Below, in pieces: positions 8,402-16,941 of a DNA stretch of 29,441 bases. The notes below the pieces were generated by a model, which did no database searches, was not told the origin of the DNA, and saw only the letters and a program-made list of their open reading frames with translations. Numbering within the stretch: the stretch's first letter is position 1; every line of letters begins with the position of its first letter. This DNA comes from an uncultured Oscillospiraceae bacterium (GTDB lineage: Bacteria > Bacillota > Clostridia > Oscillospirales > JAAYXM01): positions 1 to 29,441 of the forward strand of contig CAKUEM010000023.1 of the NCBI GenBank assembly GCA_934646115.1, read 5' to 3'. A program made the position numbers and the translations under genes.

Positions 8402-9425
8402 ATATCTTGAGGCGCTGTGCGCGCTGCCGGGCGTGTCCGGCTGGGAGGACGCCGTGCGCGATTATATCCTGCGCGAGGTCAAGCCCTATGCGGCGGAATG
8501 CATCACGGATTCGATGGGAAACCTGCTCGTGCTGCGGCGCGGCCGCGCGCGCCGTGCGCGCCCGTTTGTCGTTGCGGCGCATATGGATGAGGTCGGGCTG
8601 ATCATCAAGAGCGTGACCGATGAAGGCTATTTGAAATTTGGCTTTGTGGGTGGAGTAGATCGCCGTGTGGTACTGGGAAAACGCGTGCTGGTCGCGGGGA
8701 AATATCCCGGGCTGGTCGGCGTGAAGGCGGTGCATTTGTCCACAAAGGAAGAGCGCAAAAATGTTCCGAAAACCGAGGAATTATACCTCGATATCGGCGC
8801 GAATTCCCGCGCACAGGCGGAAAAGCTGGTGCATCCGGGCGATTTTGCGGTGTTTGACAGCGCGTTTTATCGATTTGGCGACGATATGGTCAAGGCGCGC
8901 GCGATCGATGACCGCGCGGGCTGCGCGGCGATGCTGTCTATCATCAAGCAGGAGCTGCCGTTTGACACATGGTTTACATTCACGGTGCAGGAAGAGGTTG
9001 GACTGCGCGGCGCAACCGTTGCGGCGCAGCGGCTTTCGCCGGATCGTGCGCTGATTTTGGAGGGGACGACCGCGGCGGATATCCCCGGAATGGAGGGGCA
9101 GCGCGCGGTATGCCTTGCGGGCGGCGGCGCGGTGCTCGGCTGCATGGATCGCGCAACGATCTATGACCGCGCGATGTTTGAAGCGCTGCGCGCGCTTGCG
9201 GATGCAAACGGTATTCCGTGGCAGATCAAGCGCATGATCGCCGGCGGAACGGACGCGGGTATTTTCCATAAAACCGGGGCGGGCGCGCGCGTTGCGTCGA
9301 TCTCTGTTCCCGTGCGTTATATCCATTCTCCCGCAAGCGTTGCGGCGGTTTCTGACCTGCGCGCGCTTGAAAAACTTGCGCACCTGTTTATCACTTCAGA
9401 GGAAGGAGCGGTTTGCTCATGCTAA
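8394..9425 (+). CDS. M42 family metallo-aminopeptidase, copy 2
   Basis: Second tandem M42 protein, 343 aa. His63 and Asp65 (AAHMDEVG), Asp172 (IDDRAG), Glu200/Glu201 (QEEVGLRGA) and His311 (YIHSPAS) fill the usual metal and catalytic positions. At the fourth ligand position the sequence is LILEGTTAADIPG: Glu223 where copies 1 and 3 have Asp. Glu can still bind metal and occurs in some relatives to my knowledge, so this need not inactivate it. The start is GTG 8394, after GGGGAGGTG, overlapping the end of copy 1 by 8 nt. The overlap suggests translational coupling and perhaps mixed oligomers. Confidence 0.92.
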   Translation: MLEYLEALCALPGVSGWEDAVRDYILREVKPYAAECITDSMGNLLVLRRGRARRARPFVVAAHMDEVGLIIKSVTDEGYLKFGFVGGVDRRVVLGKRVLVAGKYPGLVGVKAVHLSTKEERKNVPKTEELYLDIGANSRAQAEKLVHPGDFAVFDSAFYRFGDDMVKARAIDDRAGCAAMLSIIKQELPFDTWFTFTVQEEVGLRGATVAAQRLSPDRALILEGTTAADIPGMEGQRAVCLAGGGAVLGCMDRATIYDRAMFEALRALADANGIPWQIKRMIAGGTDAGIFHKTGAGARVASISVPVRYIHSPASVAAVSDLRALEKLAHLFITSEEGAVCSC

Positions 9426-10423
9426 ATTTTTTAAACCTGTTGGCGGAGCTTGCGCCGGTCGCATCGCCCTCCGGCTGCGAGGCGGAGCTTGCGGCGCGCA
9501 TTGCGGAGCTTGCGCGTCCGTTTGCCGATGAGATCACGACCGATGCGCTCGGCAACTTGTTCGTGCATAAAAAAGGCGCGGGCGAGCGCGTGCTGCTCGC
9601 GGCGCATATGGATACCGTGGGGCTGCTCGCCACGTATTACGACGAGCGGGGCTTTGTGCGCTTCGGGGCGCTTGGCGGGCTGACCGTAAGCGACTTGCAT
9701 AATATCCCGGTCCGGTTTGCGAACGGCGTGCCGGGCGTGGTGTCTTATGAAACGAAAACCAAGCTGGCGGACCGGAAGCTTGCGCAATTTTACGTGGATA
9801 TCGGCGCGGAGAGCGCGGACGAGGCGCGCCGCATGGTTCCGCCGGGGACGGCGGCTGTTTTCACGCAAGCGCCGCAGCAGCTGGGCGAGCACCGGGTCAT
9901 GGGCGCGTATCTCGATAACCGCGCGGGCGTTGCGCTGCTTCTCATGCTGCTTTCCGACCTGCCGGAGTGTGATTATGACCTGACGTTTGCGTTTACCGCG
10001 CAGGAGGAGGTCGGGCTGCGCGGCGCGCGCTGTGCGGCGTATGCGGCCGAGCCGAGGTTTGCGCTCGTTGTGGATACGACCGATGTGGGCGACCTGCCGG
10101 AGAGCGAGCTTGCGATGGAAATGCGGCTGGGCGCGGGCGCGGCGGTCAAAATCATGGACCGCTCTGTGATGTGTCACCCGAAAATCACGCAGGCGCTGTG
10201 CGCGCTTGCGGAAAAACGCGGCATTCCGTTTCAAAACGAGGTCATGCCGGACGGCGGCACGGACGCGGGCGAGATCCATCTCTCGCGCGGCGGCGTGATG
10301 ACCGGGGGGATCAGCATCCCCACGCGGTATTTGCATTCGCCCTGCGAGGTGGCGGATCTGCGCGATGTCGATGCGGCGTGTCGCTTGCTGCGCGCGGCGC
10401 TGACCGAGCGGATATTTTTCTAA
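9419..10423 (+). CDS. M42 family metallo-aminopeptidase, copy 3
   Basis: Third tandem M42 protein, 334 aa from ATG 9419. I prefer this ATG because AGGAG (9404-9408) is 10 nt before it; a TTG at 9413 would be only 4 nt away. It overlaps the stop of copy 2. Metal and catalytic residues: His63, Asp65 (AAHMDTVG), Asp166 (YLDNRAG), Glu196/Glu197 (QEEVGLRGA), Asp219 (VVDTTDVGD) and His306 (YLHSPCE). All are intact. Copies 1-3 are clearly homologous along their lengths but visibly diverged, so they are old paralogs with probably different residue preferences. Confidence 0.92.
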   Translation: MLNFLNLLAELAPVASPSGCEAELAARIAELARPFADEITTDALGNLFVHKKGAGERVLLAAHMDTVGLLATYYDERGFVRFGALGGLTVSDLHNIPVRFANGVPGVVSYETKTKLADRKLAQFYVDIGAESADEARRMVPPGTAAVFTQAPQQLGEHRVMGAYLDNRAGVALLLMLLSDLPECDYDLTFAFTAQEEVGLRGARCAAYAAEPRFALVVDTTDVGDLPESELAMEMRLGAGAAVKIMDRSVMCHPKITQALCALAEKRGIPFQNEVMPDGGTDAGEIHLSRGGVMTGGISIPTRYLHSPCEVADLRDVDAACRLLRAALTERIFF

Positions 10424-10440
10424 AAGACAGGGGAAAAGCT

Positions 10441-12096
10441 ATGAAACAGTGGTGCTTTCGGGCGCTTGCCCTCGCGCTTTGCGCGGCGCTTTTGCTGCCG
10501 CAGGCGGGGGTTGCGCGCGCCGGCGTTTCCGAAACGCTGGATCAATTGATCGCGTATGAATACCCGGAGGGGTAAGTGTATCAGCAGACCTTTGAAGTCG
10601 GCAGCGGATGCTTCGGCTTCGCAAAGCTGGTTATCAACCGGATTTTCGGCTCGAATGCGGACGGAAAAATCAGAAGCTGGAACTACGCGGGCGAGAGTGC
10701 GACCGGCATGAATGTGCTGGATCGCCTATACGAAGGGGAATATTCAGAAGAAAATATACGAAACATGATGAAAAAGGCGCGCCCCGGCTGCGTGATCCAA
10801 CGCAATGTGGATGCGTCTGGCGCGTCGCAGCATTCGATGATCTTCCTCTCCGCGGGGGAGGATTCGTTTCAGATCTATGACTGCAACGCGGGGTACGACA
10901 ATGTGGTGCATATCCGCAGCATCGGATATGGCGACTGGGCGGCGCGGACGTTTTTGTGCGTGACGCTTCTGATCCCGGATAATTATGATCAAAATGCAAG
11001 CCCTTCTGAGCCGGACGAGCCGCACGGCGCGCCGCAGACAGAGGCGGAGATCACGGCGCGGCTTTCCGCCATGATGGCGACCGGGCTGCCGGTTGGCTCG
11101 CAATACACGCGCGGCGAAACGACGGAGGAGAAAAACGTGCTGTTTGCGGAGGACGTGCTGCTGCGCCTGTTTGAAACGCAGCATAAGTGGTCGCGCGCGG
11201 GCGTTCCGCTTGAGGGTATGCAGCTGGTCGGGCGTGTGTTTTACGGCGAATATGAGGATGCGGCGCGGCTGGCGGAGCTGTTTTCTCAGGCGGCGCCCGG
11301 TGACGTGATCCAGCTGGGCGAGGGGACGTATGACCGCGCGCACTGCATGATCTATCTTTCGTCTGACGCGGAGAGCGTCACCGTGTATGACGCGGACCGC
11401 AGCAATGACGGCGTAATTCGCCGCCGCACGCTGCCGTATGCCACGCGGTTTCCCAGCGGGACGTGGCAGAACATCTCGCTGCTGCGCGCCGCCGAGCATC
11501 CCACGGCGCTTGCACCGCAGCCTGAGCCTGAGCCGGAGGACATCGCGTTTATCGATGTGCCGGACGGGCATTGGGCGCGTACATATATTGAGGCGCTGGT
11601 CGCGCGCGGTGTGACGCGCGGCAAAGACCCGGCGCATTTCGCGCCGGACGCAACGGTCACGCGCGCGGAGCTTGTGATGTTTTTAGCGCGCATGGGCGAT
11701 ATCGAGCAGCTGGGCGTGGGCAGCACGGAGCTGCGCGATATCCCGGCGGGCGCGTGGTATGAAGACGCGGTGCGCTGGGCGAATTCGCATGGGATCGCGC
11801 GCGGCGACGCGCAGGGCTATTTTCGCCCGGATGCGGCGGTCAGCCGCGAGGATCTTGCGGTCATGCTTGCGCGGTTTTTGCAGGTGCAGGGGCGCGCGCT
11901 GCCCGCCGGGGCAGAGCCGGATTGCACGGATGCGTCTGCGATCGCCGCCTATGCGCGCGATTCGGTTGCGGCGCTGGGGAAAATCGGCGCGATCACCGGG
12001 CGCAGCACCGGGGCGTTTTCGCCCAAGGATTCTGCAACCCGCGCGGAATGCGCGAAGATCCTCTATAAAAGCCTGCTGTATCTGGAAGAAAATTAG
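10441..12096 (+). pseudogene. SLH-domain secreted protein with duplicated cysteine-peptidase-like domain, interrupted by in-frame TAA
   Basis: ATG 10441, after an AGGGGA site, encodes a signal peptide (MKQWCFRALALALCAALLLP...) and then LDQLIAYEYPEG, followed by TAA at 10573-10575. The same frame continues uninterrupted for 506 more codons. Numbering from 10576: a papain/CHAP-like domain with Cys12 (GSGCFGFA), His86 (QHSMIFLS) and Asp102/Asn104 (YDCN); a degenerate second copy (about 185-305) keeping His256 (HCMIYLS) but lacking the Cys; then three SLH repeats (about 318-506). YPEG-VYQQ reads as one continuous domain, so the stop looks like a nonsense mutation or sequence error. GTG 10576 with GGAGGGG only 3 nt before it is a possible but poor restart and would give a protein with no signal peptide. 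A terminator follows. Confidence 0.75.
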
Positions 12097-12136
12097 AAAA
12101 TCCCCGCTTCGGAGCATTCCGGAGCGGGGATTTTTT
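12097..12136 (+). terminator. Intrinsic terminator of the murD-M42-SLH run
   Basis: Stem AATCCCCGCTTCGGA with TTCCGGAGCGGGGATT (one G-U pair) and a very small loop, followed by six T at 12131-12136. It follows the SLH gene stop immediately and could also partly serve the convergent minus-strand gene ending at 12220. Confidence 0.92.
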
Positions 12137-12219
12137 GAAAATCAGTGCTGCGCAAGCGTTCATCCCGGTGATTGCAAATAGATCCGGTGTGGCGAACTTG
12201 CAATAAAACATCGGTGCGG

Positions 12220-13686
12220 TTATTTTTCCACGCGCTGATACGCGCGCCGGTAGGTGTCAAGGATTTGCCGCAGCTCGCTGGTATCCAGGCTTTTTGCAAA
12301 TGCCGCCCATTCGGTCATCGGGCGCCGCCCGGTCAAAAAGTCCGAAAGCGCGGTGTCAAGCACGAGCTTTAGCTTGTTTTCCGCGCGCCACAGCTTTTCG
12401 CTCTCCTCCGGCGTGAATTGCACATAGCGCGCCGGGTTGACCCCATGCTCCGTATAAATCGCGGCAAGGTCTGCGTTTTGCACTCGCGCCTGCGAGGTGA
12501 GGTTGCATTCCGCCGCCGGGTCGATGCGCGTGCAAAGTCCGTCCGTGCCGATCCCGATCTGCGCGGCGGGCGCAAGCAGCGTTTTTTCCAGTCCATCCGT
12601 GCGGTAGCTTTCATTTTCGCGCCCCCAGCCGAGCACCTGCTGCGCCGCGTCGCCATACATCCAGTTTAAAAATCGCAGCGCGCAAGCCTGCCGTTCCTCA
12701 TTTTCGGTGCGGCACAGCGCATACCCCGTAAGCGTCCGCTCGTGCTTCGCCAGCTTGTGCTGCGCGCCCTCTGTGGCGGCGCGCGGCGCGGGCATGAGCT
12801 GCCAGTTCTGATCGGGATATTTTTTTTGAAATTCATCGAGCCGCCAGATCGCGTCCGGAATCAGGAAAACCCTGCCCTGCGCGATCAGCGCGTCCAGCTC
12901 CGCGTCGCTCATCGTTAAGTAATTCTGCGGCAGCAGCCCGCTGCGCGCAAGCCCCGCCCAATAAGACACAAAATTGCCCATCCAGCTCTCGGTCGCGCCG
13001 AAGCGCCATTCCTGCCCGGCAAAATCATAATACGCGCCGAGCGCCGCGCCGCTCTGCCACGCGGGCGCAATCAGATCCAGCCCGGAAAGACCGCCGCGCA
13101 GCGCGACCGGCGTGCTTTCCGGGTGCGCGCGCTTGAGCGCGAGCGCGCAGTTTGAAAGCTCCTGCATCGTAGTGGGCGTTTTGAGATTTTGCGCGGCGAA
13201 CACGTCCGCACGATACAGCCAGCCGCGCGCAACGCCCGCGCGCCCGCCGCAATCCGGAAGCAGATACAACCCGCCAAACGCCGCCCGCGCGGCGCGCAGC
13301 TGCTCGTCCGCCCCGTCTGTGGAAAAGCAGGCGCGGCGATAGTTCGGAAGGTCGTTTTTATAGCCAGAAAGATTTTGCAGCACGCCGCTTTGCGCAAGCG
13401 CATGCGTATCTGCACGGTTTTTTAAATACACAAGATCCGGCAGCTGCTGCTGTGCCGCGTGGCGCAGGAGCAGCGCGGTGCAGATTTCCTTCGCAGGCAT
13501 GACCTCGAGCGTGATCTCAAATCCGCTCTCCTGCCGCACATAGTCCCAGAGCGGGAGCGCGGCGTCCGTGTCCGCCATAATGGTGACGGAGCTAAGAGCG
13601 GGCGCAGGCGCGGACTCTTCGCCGCAGCCGGGCAGAAGCAGCGCGAGCGCAAGCGCCAGCAGCGCGGCAACCCCTCGTTTTTTCAT
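12220..13686 (-). CDS. Extracellular solute-binding lipoprotein (family 1, sugar-type)
   Basis: Predicted binding lipoprotein, 488 aa. MKKRGVAALLALALALLLPGC is a lipoprotein signal with lipidated Cys21 and a poor -3 residue. The mature part resembles family 1 solute-binding proteins of carbohydrate ABC importers (for example LPDLVYLKN, ALALKRAHPESTPVALRGG, ALRFLNWMYGDAAQQVLGWG). ATG 13686 follows AAGGA by 7-8 nt; the frame remains open for 76 codons further upstream, but that stretch has no signal peptide and crosses the intergenic region. No permease or ATPase gene is adjacent, so it is an orphan binding protein here. The substrate is unknown; an oligosaccharide is only a guess. Confidence 0.82.
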   Translation of the reverse strand: MKKRGVAALLALALALLLPGCGEESAPAPALSSVTIMADTDAALPLWDYVRQESGFEITLEVMPAKEICTALLLRHAAQQQLPDLVYLKNRADTHALAQSGVLQNLSGYKNDLPNYRRACFSTDGADEQLRAARAAFGGLYLLPDCGGRAGVARGWLYRADVFAAQNLKTPTTMQELSNCALALKRAHPESTPVALRGGLSGLDLIAPAWQSGAALGAYYDFAGQEWRFGATESWMGNFVSYWAGLARSGLLPQNYLTMSDAELDALIAQGRVFLIPDAIWRLDEFQKKYPDQNWQLMPAPRAATEGAQHKLAKHERTLTGYALCRTENEERQACALRFLNWMYGDAAQQVLGWGRENESYRTDGLEKTLLAPAAQIGIGTDGLCTRIDPAAECNLTSQARVQNADLAAIYTEHGVNPARYVQFTPEESEKLWRAENKLKLVLDTALSDFLTGRRPMTEWAAFAKSLDTSELRQILDTYRRAYQRVEK

Positions 13687-13798
13687 AATAAGTCCTTCTT
13701 TCCTAAACACAGCAAAAACCAAACATTTGTACAAAAAACCATTGCGCTTTCCATCATTTTGTGATACCCTACTATTACAATAAAAGGAGAGAATTTCC

Positions 13799-14336
13799 AT
13801 GAAACGAACGATCAGTATGCTGCTCGCCCTGAGTTTGGCGCTGACCCTGCTTTGCGCGTGCGGCGCGGCGATGCCCGACCCGCCAAACACAAACCTCGGA
13901 ATGCTTGTGATCACGCCGGAGGAGTTCCGCGCGCAGTATAATCAGGCGCTGGCGCAGCAAAAGGATGCGCCAGCCGCTGGGCGAATATCAAACGAAGGAC
14001 ACCCCGATGCCAAAGCTGACCACGCACACGTTTGCGCCCTGCGCGCAGGTTAAGATCCAGCTTGCGGGGAGGCAGGGAAGCCAGTATCCCTCGGCGGTAT
14101 CGATCTCCCTGAACAGCGCGGAGGATGAGAGCGCCTGCAAGGCGTTTCAAGGCTATTGCGCCGCGTTGCTGCAATGGTTCATGGAGGAACAGCAGGTTGG
14201 AAACCTGCTCCAAACGGTGAAAGAATGCGCCCCCGCGACCGATGAAGCGAGCGCGACGGGCGGGGACGGAACGTTTCTCGCCGTCTTTTCGTCCGAGTCC
14301 GGCTCGGCGAGCCTGATGCTCCAGGCGGCGCGCTAA
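13799..14336 (+). pseudogene. Small lipoprotein gene with an apparent frameshift
   Basis: ATG 13799 follows AGGAGAG and begins a lipoprotein signal (MKRTISMLLALSLALTLLCAC, Cys21). That frame gives ITPEEFRAQYNQALAQQKD and then becomes proline/alanine-rich without sense until 14053. A second frame, open from 13965, gives RQPLGEYQTKD and a plausible beta-rich domain ending at 14336, but has no signal peptide or ribosome binding site (AAAAGG directly touches its ATG). Removing one base near 13955-13967 (around CAAAAGGATG) joins both into a 178-aa lipoprotein. This is best read as one gene with a one-base insertion, a sequencing or assembly error, or less likely programmed frameshifting. Function unknown; divergent from the orphan binding protein. 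Confidence 0.7.
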
Positions 14337-14402
14337 ATCCCCTGATACGACCTATTTTACAGGAAAAGCGAAAAAAAGAAAAGAAAAATTTTAATTTAGT
14401 AC

Positions 14403-14431
14403 TTTACTACGCTAATACAGTGTGCTATAAT
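14403..14431 (+). promoter_or_regulatory. Promoter of the amino acid ABC operon
   Basis: TTTACT (14403-14408), a 17-nt spacer and a perfect TATAAT (14426-14431). Start of transcription would be near 14438, leaving a leader of about 160 nt before the binding-protein gene. Confidence 0.88.
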
Positions 14432-14437
14432 AGTGTC

Positions 14438-14601
14438 AAAGTAAAGAGCGGGCTTGACGCTCAGGGCGCGCAAATCCCGGCGCACAACGCGCGCTTTATG
14501 CGCCGCGCGGCGCGAAAGGCTTACGGGCGCAACCGGTTTGGCGCGCCGCGTGAAATATGTAAAAAGCACACATTGCTTTAATAAAAATTTAGGAGGAAAG
14601 T
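14438..14601 (+). other. Long GC-rich foldable 5' leader, unidentified
   Basis: The leader contains a series of possible stems: GAGCG with CGCTC (14446-14450/14458-14462), GGCGCA with TGCGCC (14479-14484/14499-14504) and a 9-bp CGCGGCGCG with CGCGCCGCG (14506-14514/14542-14550) closing a loop with a small inner CGG/CCG pair. An AT-rich stretch then leads into AGGAGGAAAG. No T run follows the last stem, so a transcription terminator is not evident; if regulatory it could act on translation or transcript stability. I do not recognise a known riboswitch. GC-rich DNA folds easily, so this is tentative. Confidence 0.4.
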
Positions 14602-15447
14602 ATGATGCGTAAAGTACTTGCTATGCTGCTTGCTGCGATGATGCTCACCGCTATGTTCGCAGGCTGCGGCAACCAGAAAACCGAAACGAAGGACCAGGGC
14701 AACGATCAGAAGCAGGAGCAGACCGACGATTCGTTCCAGAAAATTAAGGACAAAGGCGTTTTTGTTCTCGGCTTTGACGAGAATTTCCCGCCGATGGGCT
14801 TTAAAGAAGGCTCGGAATATACCGGGTTTGACATTGAGCTTGCGCGCGCGCTGTTCCAGCGCCTGGGCATCGAGCTGAAGCTTCAGCCGATCGACTGGAA
14901 GGCGAATATCATGGAGTTAAACAGCGGCAACGTTGATTGCCTGTGGAACGGTCTGACCATTACGGAGGATCGCAAGAAGGAGATCATCTTCTCTGAGCCG
15001 TATCTGAAAAATGAGCAGGTCGTCGTCGTGATGGATTCCTCGCCGGTCAAGACGCTGGCGGATCTTGAGGGCAAGAAGCTCGGGCTGCAGTCCGGCTCCT
15101 CGGCAAACGAGGCGCTCGATGCAAACGAGGTGTTCAAAAGCTCGCTTGGCGAGGTCGTTCCGTTTAAGGACAACATGACCGCATTTATGGATCTGGAATC
15201 CGGCGGGCTGGACGCGGTGCTGGTCGATTCGATCGTCGCGGGCTATAACATCACCACGAGCGGCAAGCCGTATCGCATTTTAGACGAGAAGCTTGCGCCG
15301 GAGGAATATGGCATCGGCTTTAGAAAGGGCGATGTTGCCCTGCGCGATGCGGTCAATGCAGAGCTTGAAAAAATGGCGGCGGACGGGACGCTCGCCCAGA
15401 TCTCGACCAAGTGGTTCGCGAGCGATATCACAACGGTTGGCAAATAA
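14602..15447 (+). CDS. Polar amino acid ABC transporter substrate-binding lipoprotein
   Basis: Type SBP_bac_3 binding protein, 281 aa. Lipoprotein signal MMRKVLAMLLAAMMLTAMFAGC with lipidated Cys22, then a charged Gln/Lys/Asp/Glu-rich linker and the two-domain fold: GVFVLGFDENFPPMGF, GFDIELARAL, IDWKANIMELNSGNVDCLWN, LTITEDRKKEIIFSEPY, and GIGFRKGDVALRDAVN near the end. A perfect AGGAGG lies 5 nt before ATG 14602. First gene of a complete binding protein-permease-ATPase operon. The family includes cystine, glutamine, arginine and general polar amino acid importers; the sequence alone does not tell me which. Confidence 0.92.
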   Translation: MMRKVLAMLLAAMMLTAMFAGCGNQKTETKDQGNDQKQEQTDDSFQKIKDKGVFVLGFDENFPPMGFKEGSEYTGFDIELARALFQRLGIELKLQPIDWKANIMELNSGNVDCLWNGLTITEDRKKEIIFSEPYLKNEQVVVVMDSSPVKTLADLEGKKLGLQSGSSANEALDANEVFKSSLGEVVPFKDNMTAFMDLESGGLDAVLVDSIVAGYNITTSGKPYRILDEKLAPEEYGIGFRKGDVALRDAVNAELEKMAADGTLAQISTKWFASDITTVGK

Positions 15448-15480
15448 GCGCGATTACAAGAAAGTGAGAACCAATTCACT

Positions 15481-16179
15481 ATGGAAGAATTTATGACATG
15501 GTGGGGTAAGCTTGCCGGGCCTTTTGGGTCCGGCTTGGTTACTTCCTTCAAGATTTTTGCGCTGACATTGCTTTTGGCGCTGCCGCTTGGGCTTGTGGTC
15601 TCGCTGGGCGAGATGGCGCGCGGAAAGGCAGGGCATCCGCTTATTTTGCGCGCGATTTCCGCGCTGCTCCGCATGATCTGCAAGCTGTTTGTCATGATCA
15701 TGCGCGGAACGCCGCTCATGCTGCAGCTTCTGTTTGTCTATTTCGCGCCGTTTTATCTGTTCGGGATCACCTCCGCGTATGACCGGTTTACCGCAACGGT
15801 GATCGCGTTTGTGTTAAACTATTCGGCATATTTTGCCGAAATATACCGCGGCGGAATTGAATCGATGGCGCGCGGGCAATATGAGGCGGGCGAGGTGCTG
15901 GGCTTTACGCGCGGGCAGATCTTTTTCCGCATCATTCTGCCGCAGGTGATCAAGCGCATTTTACCGCCGATGTCCAACGAGGTCATCACGCTGCTGAAGG
16001 ACACGGCGCTTGTGCAGGTGCTTGGCGTTGCGGATCTTTTGATGGCGGCGAACACCGCGGCGACGAATACGCTTTCTGTCGTGCCGTTTGTTGTGGCGGC
16101 GGTGATTTATTTTGTGGTGAATCTGGTGGTTGAGCGCCTGTTCCATCTGACCGAGCGGCGGCTTGCTTACTACCGCTAA
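15481..16179 (+). CDS. Polar amino acid ABC transporter permease (HisM/GlnP family)
   Basis: Membrane permease, 232 aa. Hydrophobic spans lie at about residues 20-42, 60-95, 100-120, 150-165 and 190-215. The EAA loop that contacts the ATPase is EAGEVLGFTRGQIFFRIILPQ-like, at about 135-155, and RGTPLMLQLLFVYF is typical of the family. It follows the binding-protein gene by 33 nt; the ribosome binding site is weak (GAAAGTGAG about 12 nt before ATG 15481). A second in-frame ATG exists at 15493. It is probably a homodimeric permease since only one permease gene is present. Confidence 0.92.
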   Translation: MEEFMTWWGKLAGPFGSGLVTSFKIFALTLLLALPLGLVVSLGEMARGKAGHPLILRAISALLRMICKLFVMIMRGTPLMLQLLFVYFAPFYLFGITSAYDRFTATVIAFVLNYSAYFAEIYRGGIESMARGQYEAGEVLGFTRGQIFFRIILPQVIKRILPPMSNEVITLLKDTALVQVLGVADLLMAANTAATNTLSVVPFVVAAVIYFVVNLVVERLFHLTERRLAYYR

Positions 16180-16190
16180 AGGAGCTTTTT

Positions 16191-16937
16191 ATGGAATTAT
16201 TATGTGTGGAGCATGTGCAAAAAAGCTTTGGAAAAAACCATGTGCTGAAAGACATCTCGATGAATGTAAACAAAAACGAGGTCATCAGCGTGATCGGACC
16301 GAGCGGGTCCGGCAAATCGACGCTGCTGCGGTCCATCATGCTGCTTGAGCGTGTGGACGCCGGGTCGATTTATATTGGAAACGATGCCATGGTGCAAAAC
16401 GGCGTGTATGCGCCGGAGGCACAGCTGCGCAAGCTGCGGCTGCGGCTGGGGCTCGTGTTTCAAAATTTTAATCTGTTCCCGCATTTCTCCGTGCTGCGCA
16501 ATTTGACCGAGGCGCAGGTGCGCGTTGCCGGGGTCAGCCCGGATGCGGCGCGCGAGACCGCGATGGGTCTGCTTGAAAAAATGGGCATTGCCGATAAGGC
16601 GGAGGAATATCCCTATGCGCTTTCCGGCGGGCAGTGTCAGCGTGTGGCGATCGCCCGCGCGCTTGCCATGCATCCGGATATCCTGCTGTTTGATGAGCCG
16701 ACCTCTGCGCTTGATCCGGAGCTGACGCTTGAGGTGCTGAAGGTGATCCGCGCGCTGGCTGAGGAGCATATGACCATGGTCATCGTCACGCACGAGATGG
16801 CGTTTGCGCGCGACGTGTCTGACCGCGTGATCTTCATGGCAGACGGCGTGGTCGCCGCAAGCGGCACGCCGGACGAGGTGCTTCTGCATTCTGAAAACGA
16901 GCGCGTGCGCAGCTTTTTGGGCAGCTTTCAAAAATAA
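16191..16937 (+). CDS. Polar amino acid ABC transporter ATP-binding protein (GlnQ family)
   Basis: ATPase of 248 aa with Walker A GPSGSGKST (about residues 36-44), Q-loop LVFQNFNLFPH, signature LSGGQCQR, Walker B ILLFDEPTSALDPE and switch His in VTHEM. The signature has Cys in place of the common Gln (GGQQQR), a mild variation. AGGAG lies 7 nt before ATG 16191, 11 nt after the permease stop. It closes the operon; a terminator follows directly. Confidence 0.94.
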   Translation: MELLCVEHVQKSFGKNHVLKDISMNVNKNEVISVIGPSGSGKSTLLRSIMLLERVDAGSIYIGNDAMVQNGVYAPEAQLRKLRLRLGLVFQNFNLFPHFSVLRNLTEAQVRVAGVSPDAARETAMGLLEKMGIADKAEEYPYALSGGQCQRVAIARALAMHPDILLFDEPTSALDPELTLEVLKVIRALAEEHMTMVIVTHEMAFARDVSDRVIFMADGVVAASGTPDEVLLHSENERVRSFLGSFQK

Positions 16938-16941
16938 AAGA

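Noticed and set aside
10576..12096. Independent gene starting at GTG 10576
   Set aside because: The purine-rich GGAGGGG is only 3 nt before it, the product would lack a signal peptide despite SLH repeats, and the upstream codons continue the same domain.
13687..13914. N-terminal extension of the orphan binding protein
   Set aside because: The lipoprotein signal starts at ATG 13686 with its own ribosome binding site; the extension crosses the divergent gene's start.
13965..14336. Separate gene starting at ATG 13965
   Set aside because: The ATG has no spaced ribosome binding site, the product has no export signal, and it completes the domain begun in the upstream frame.
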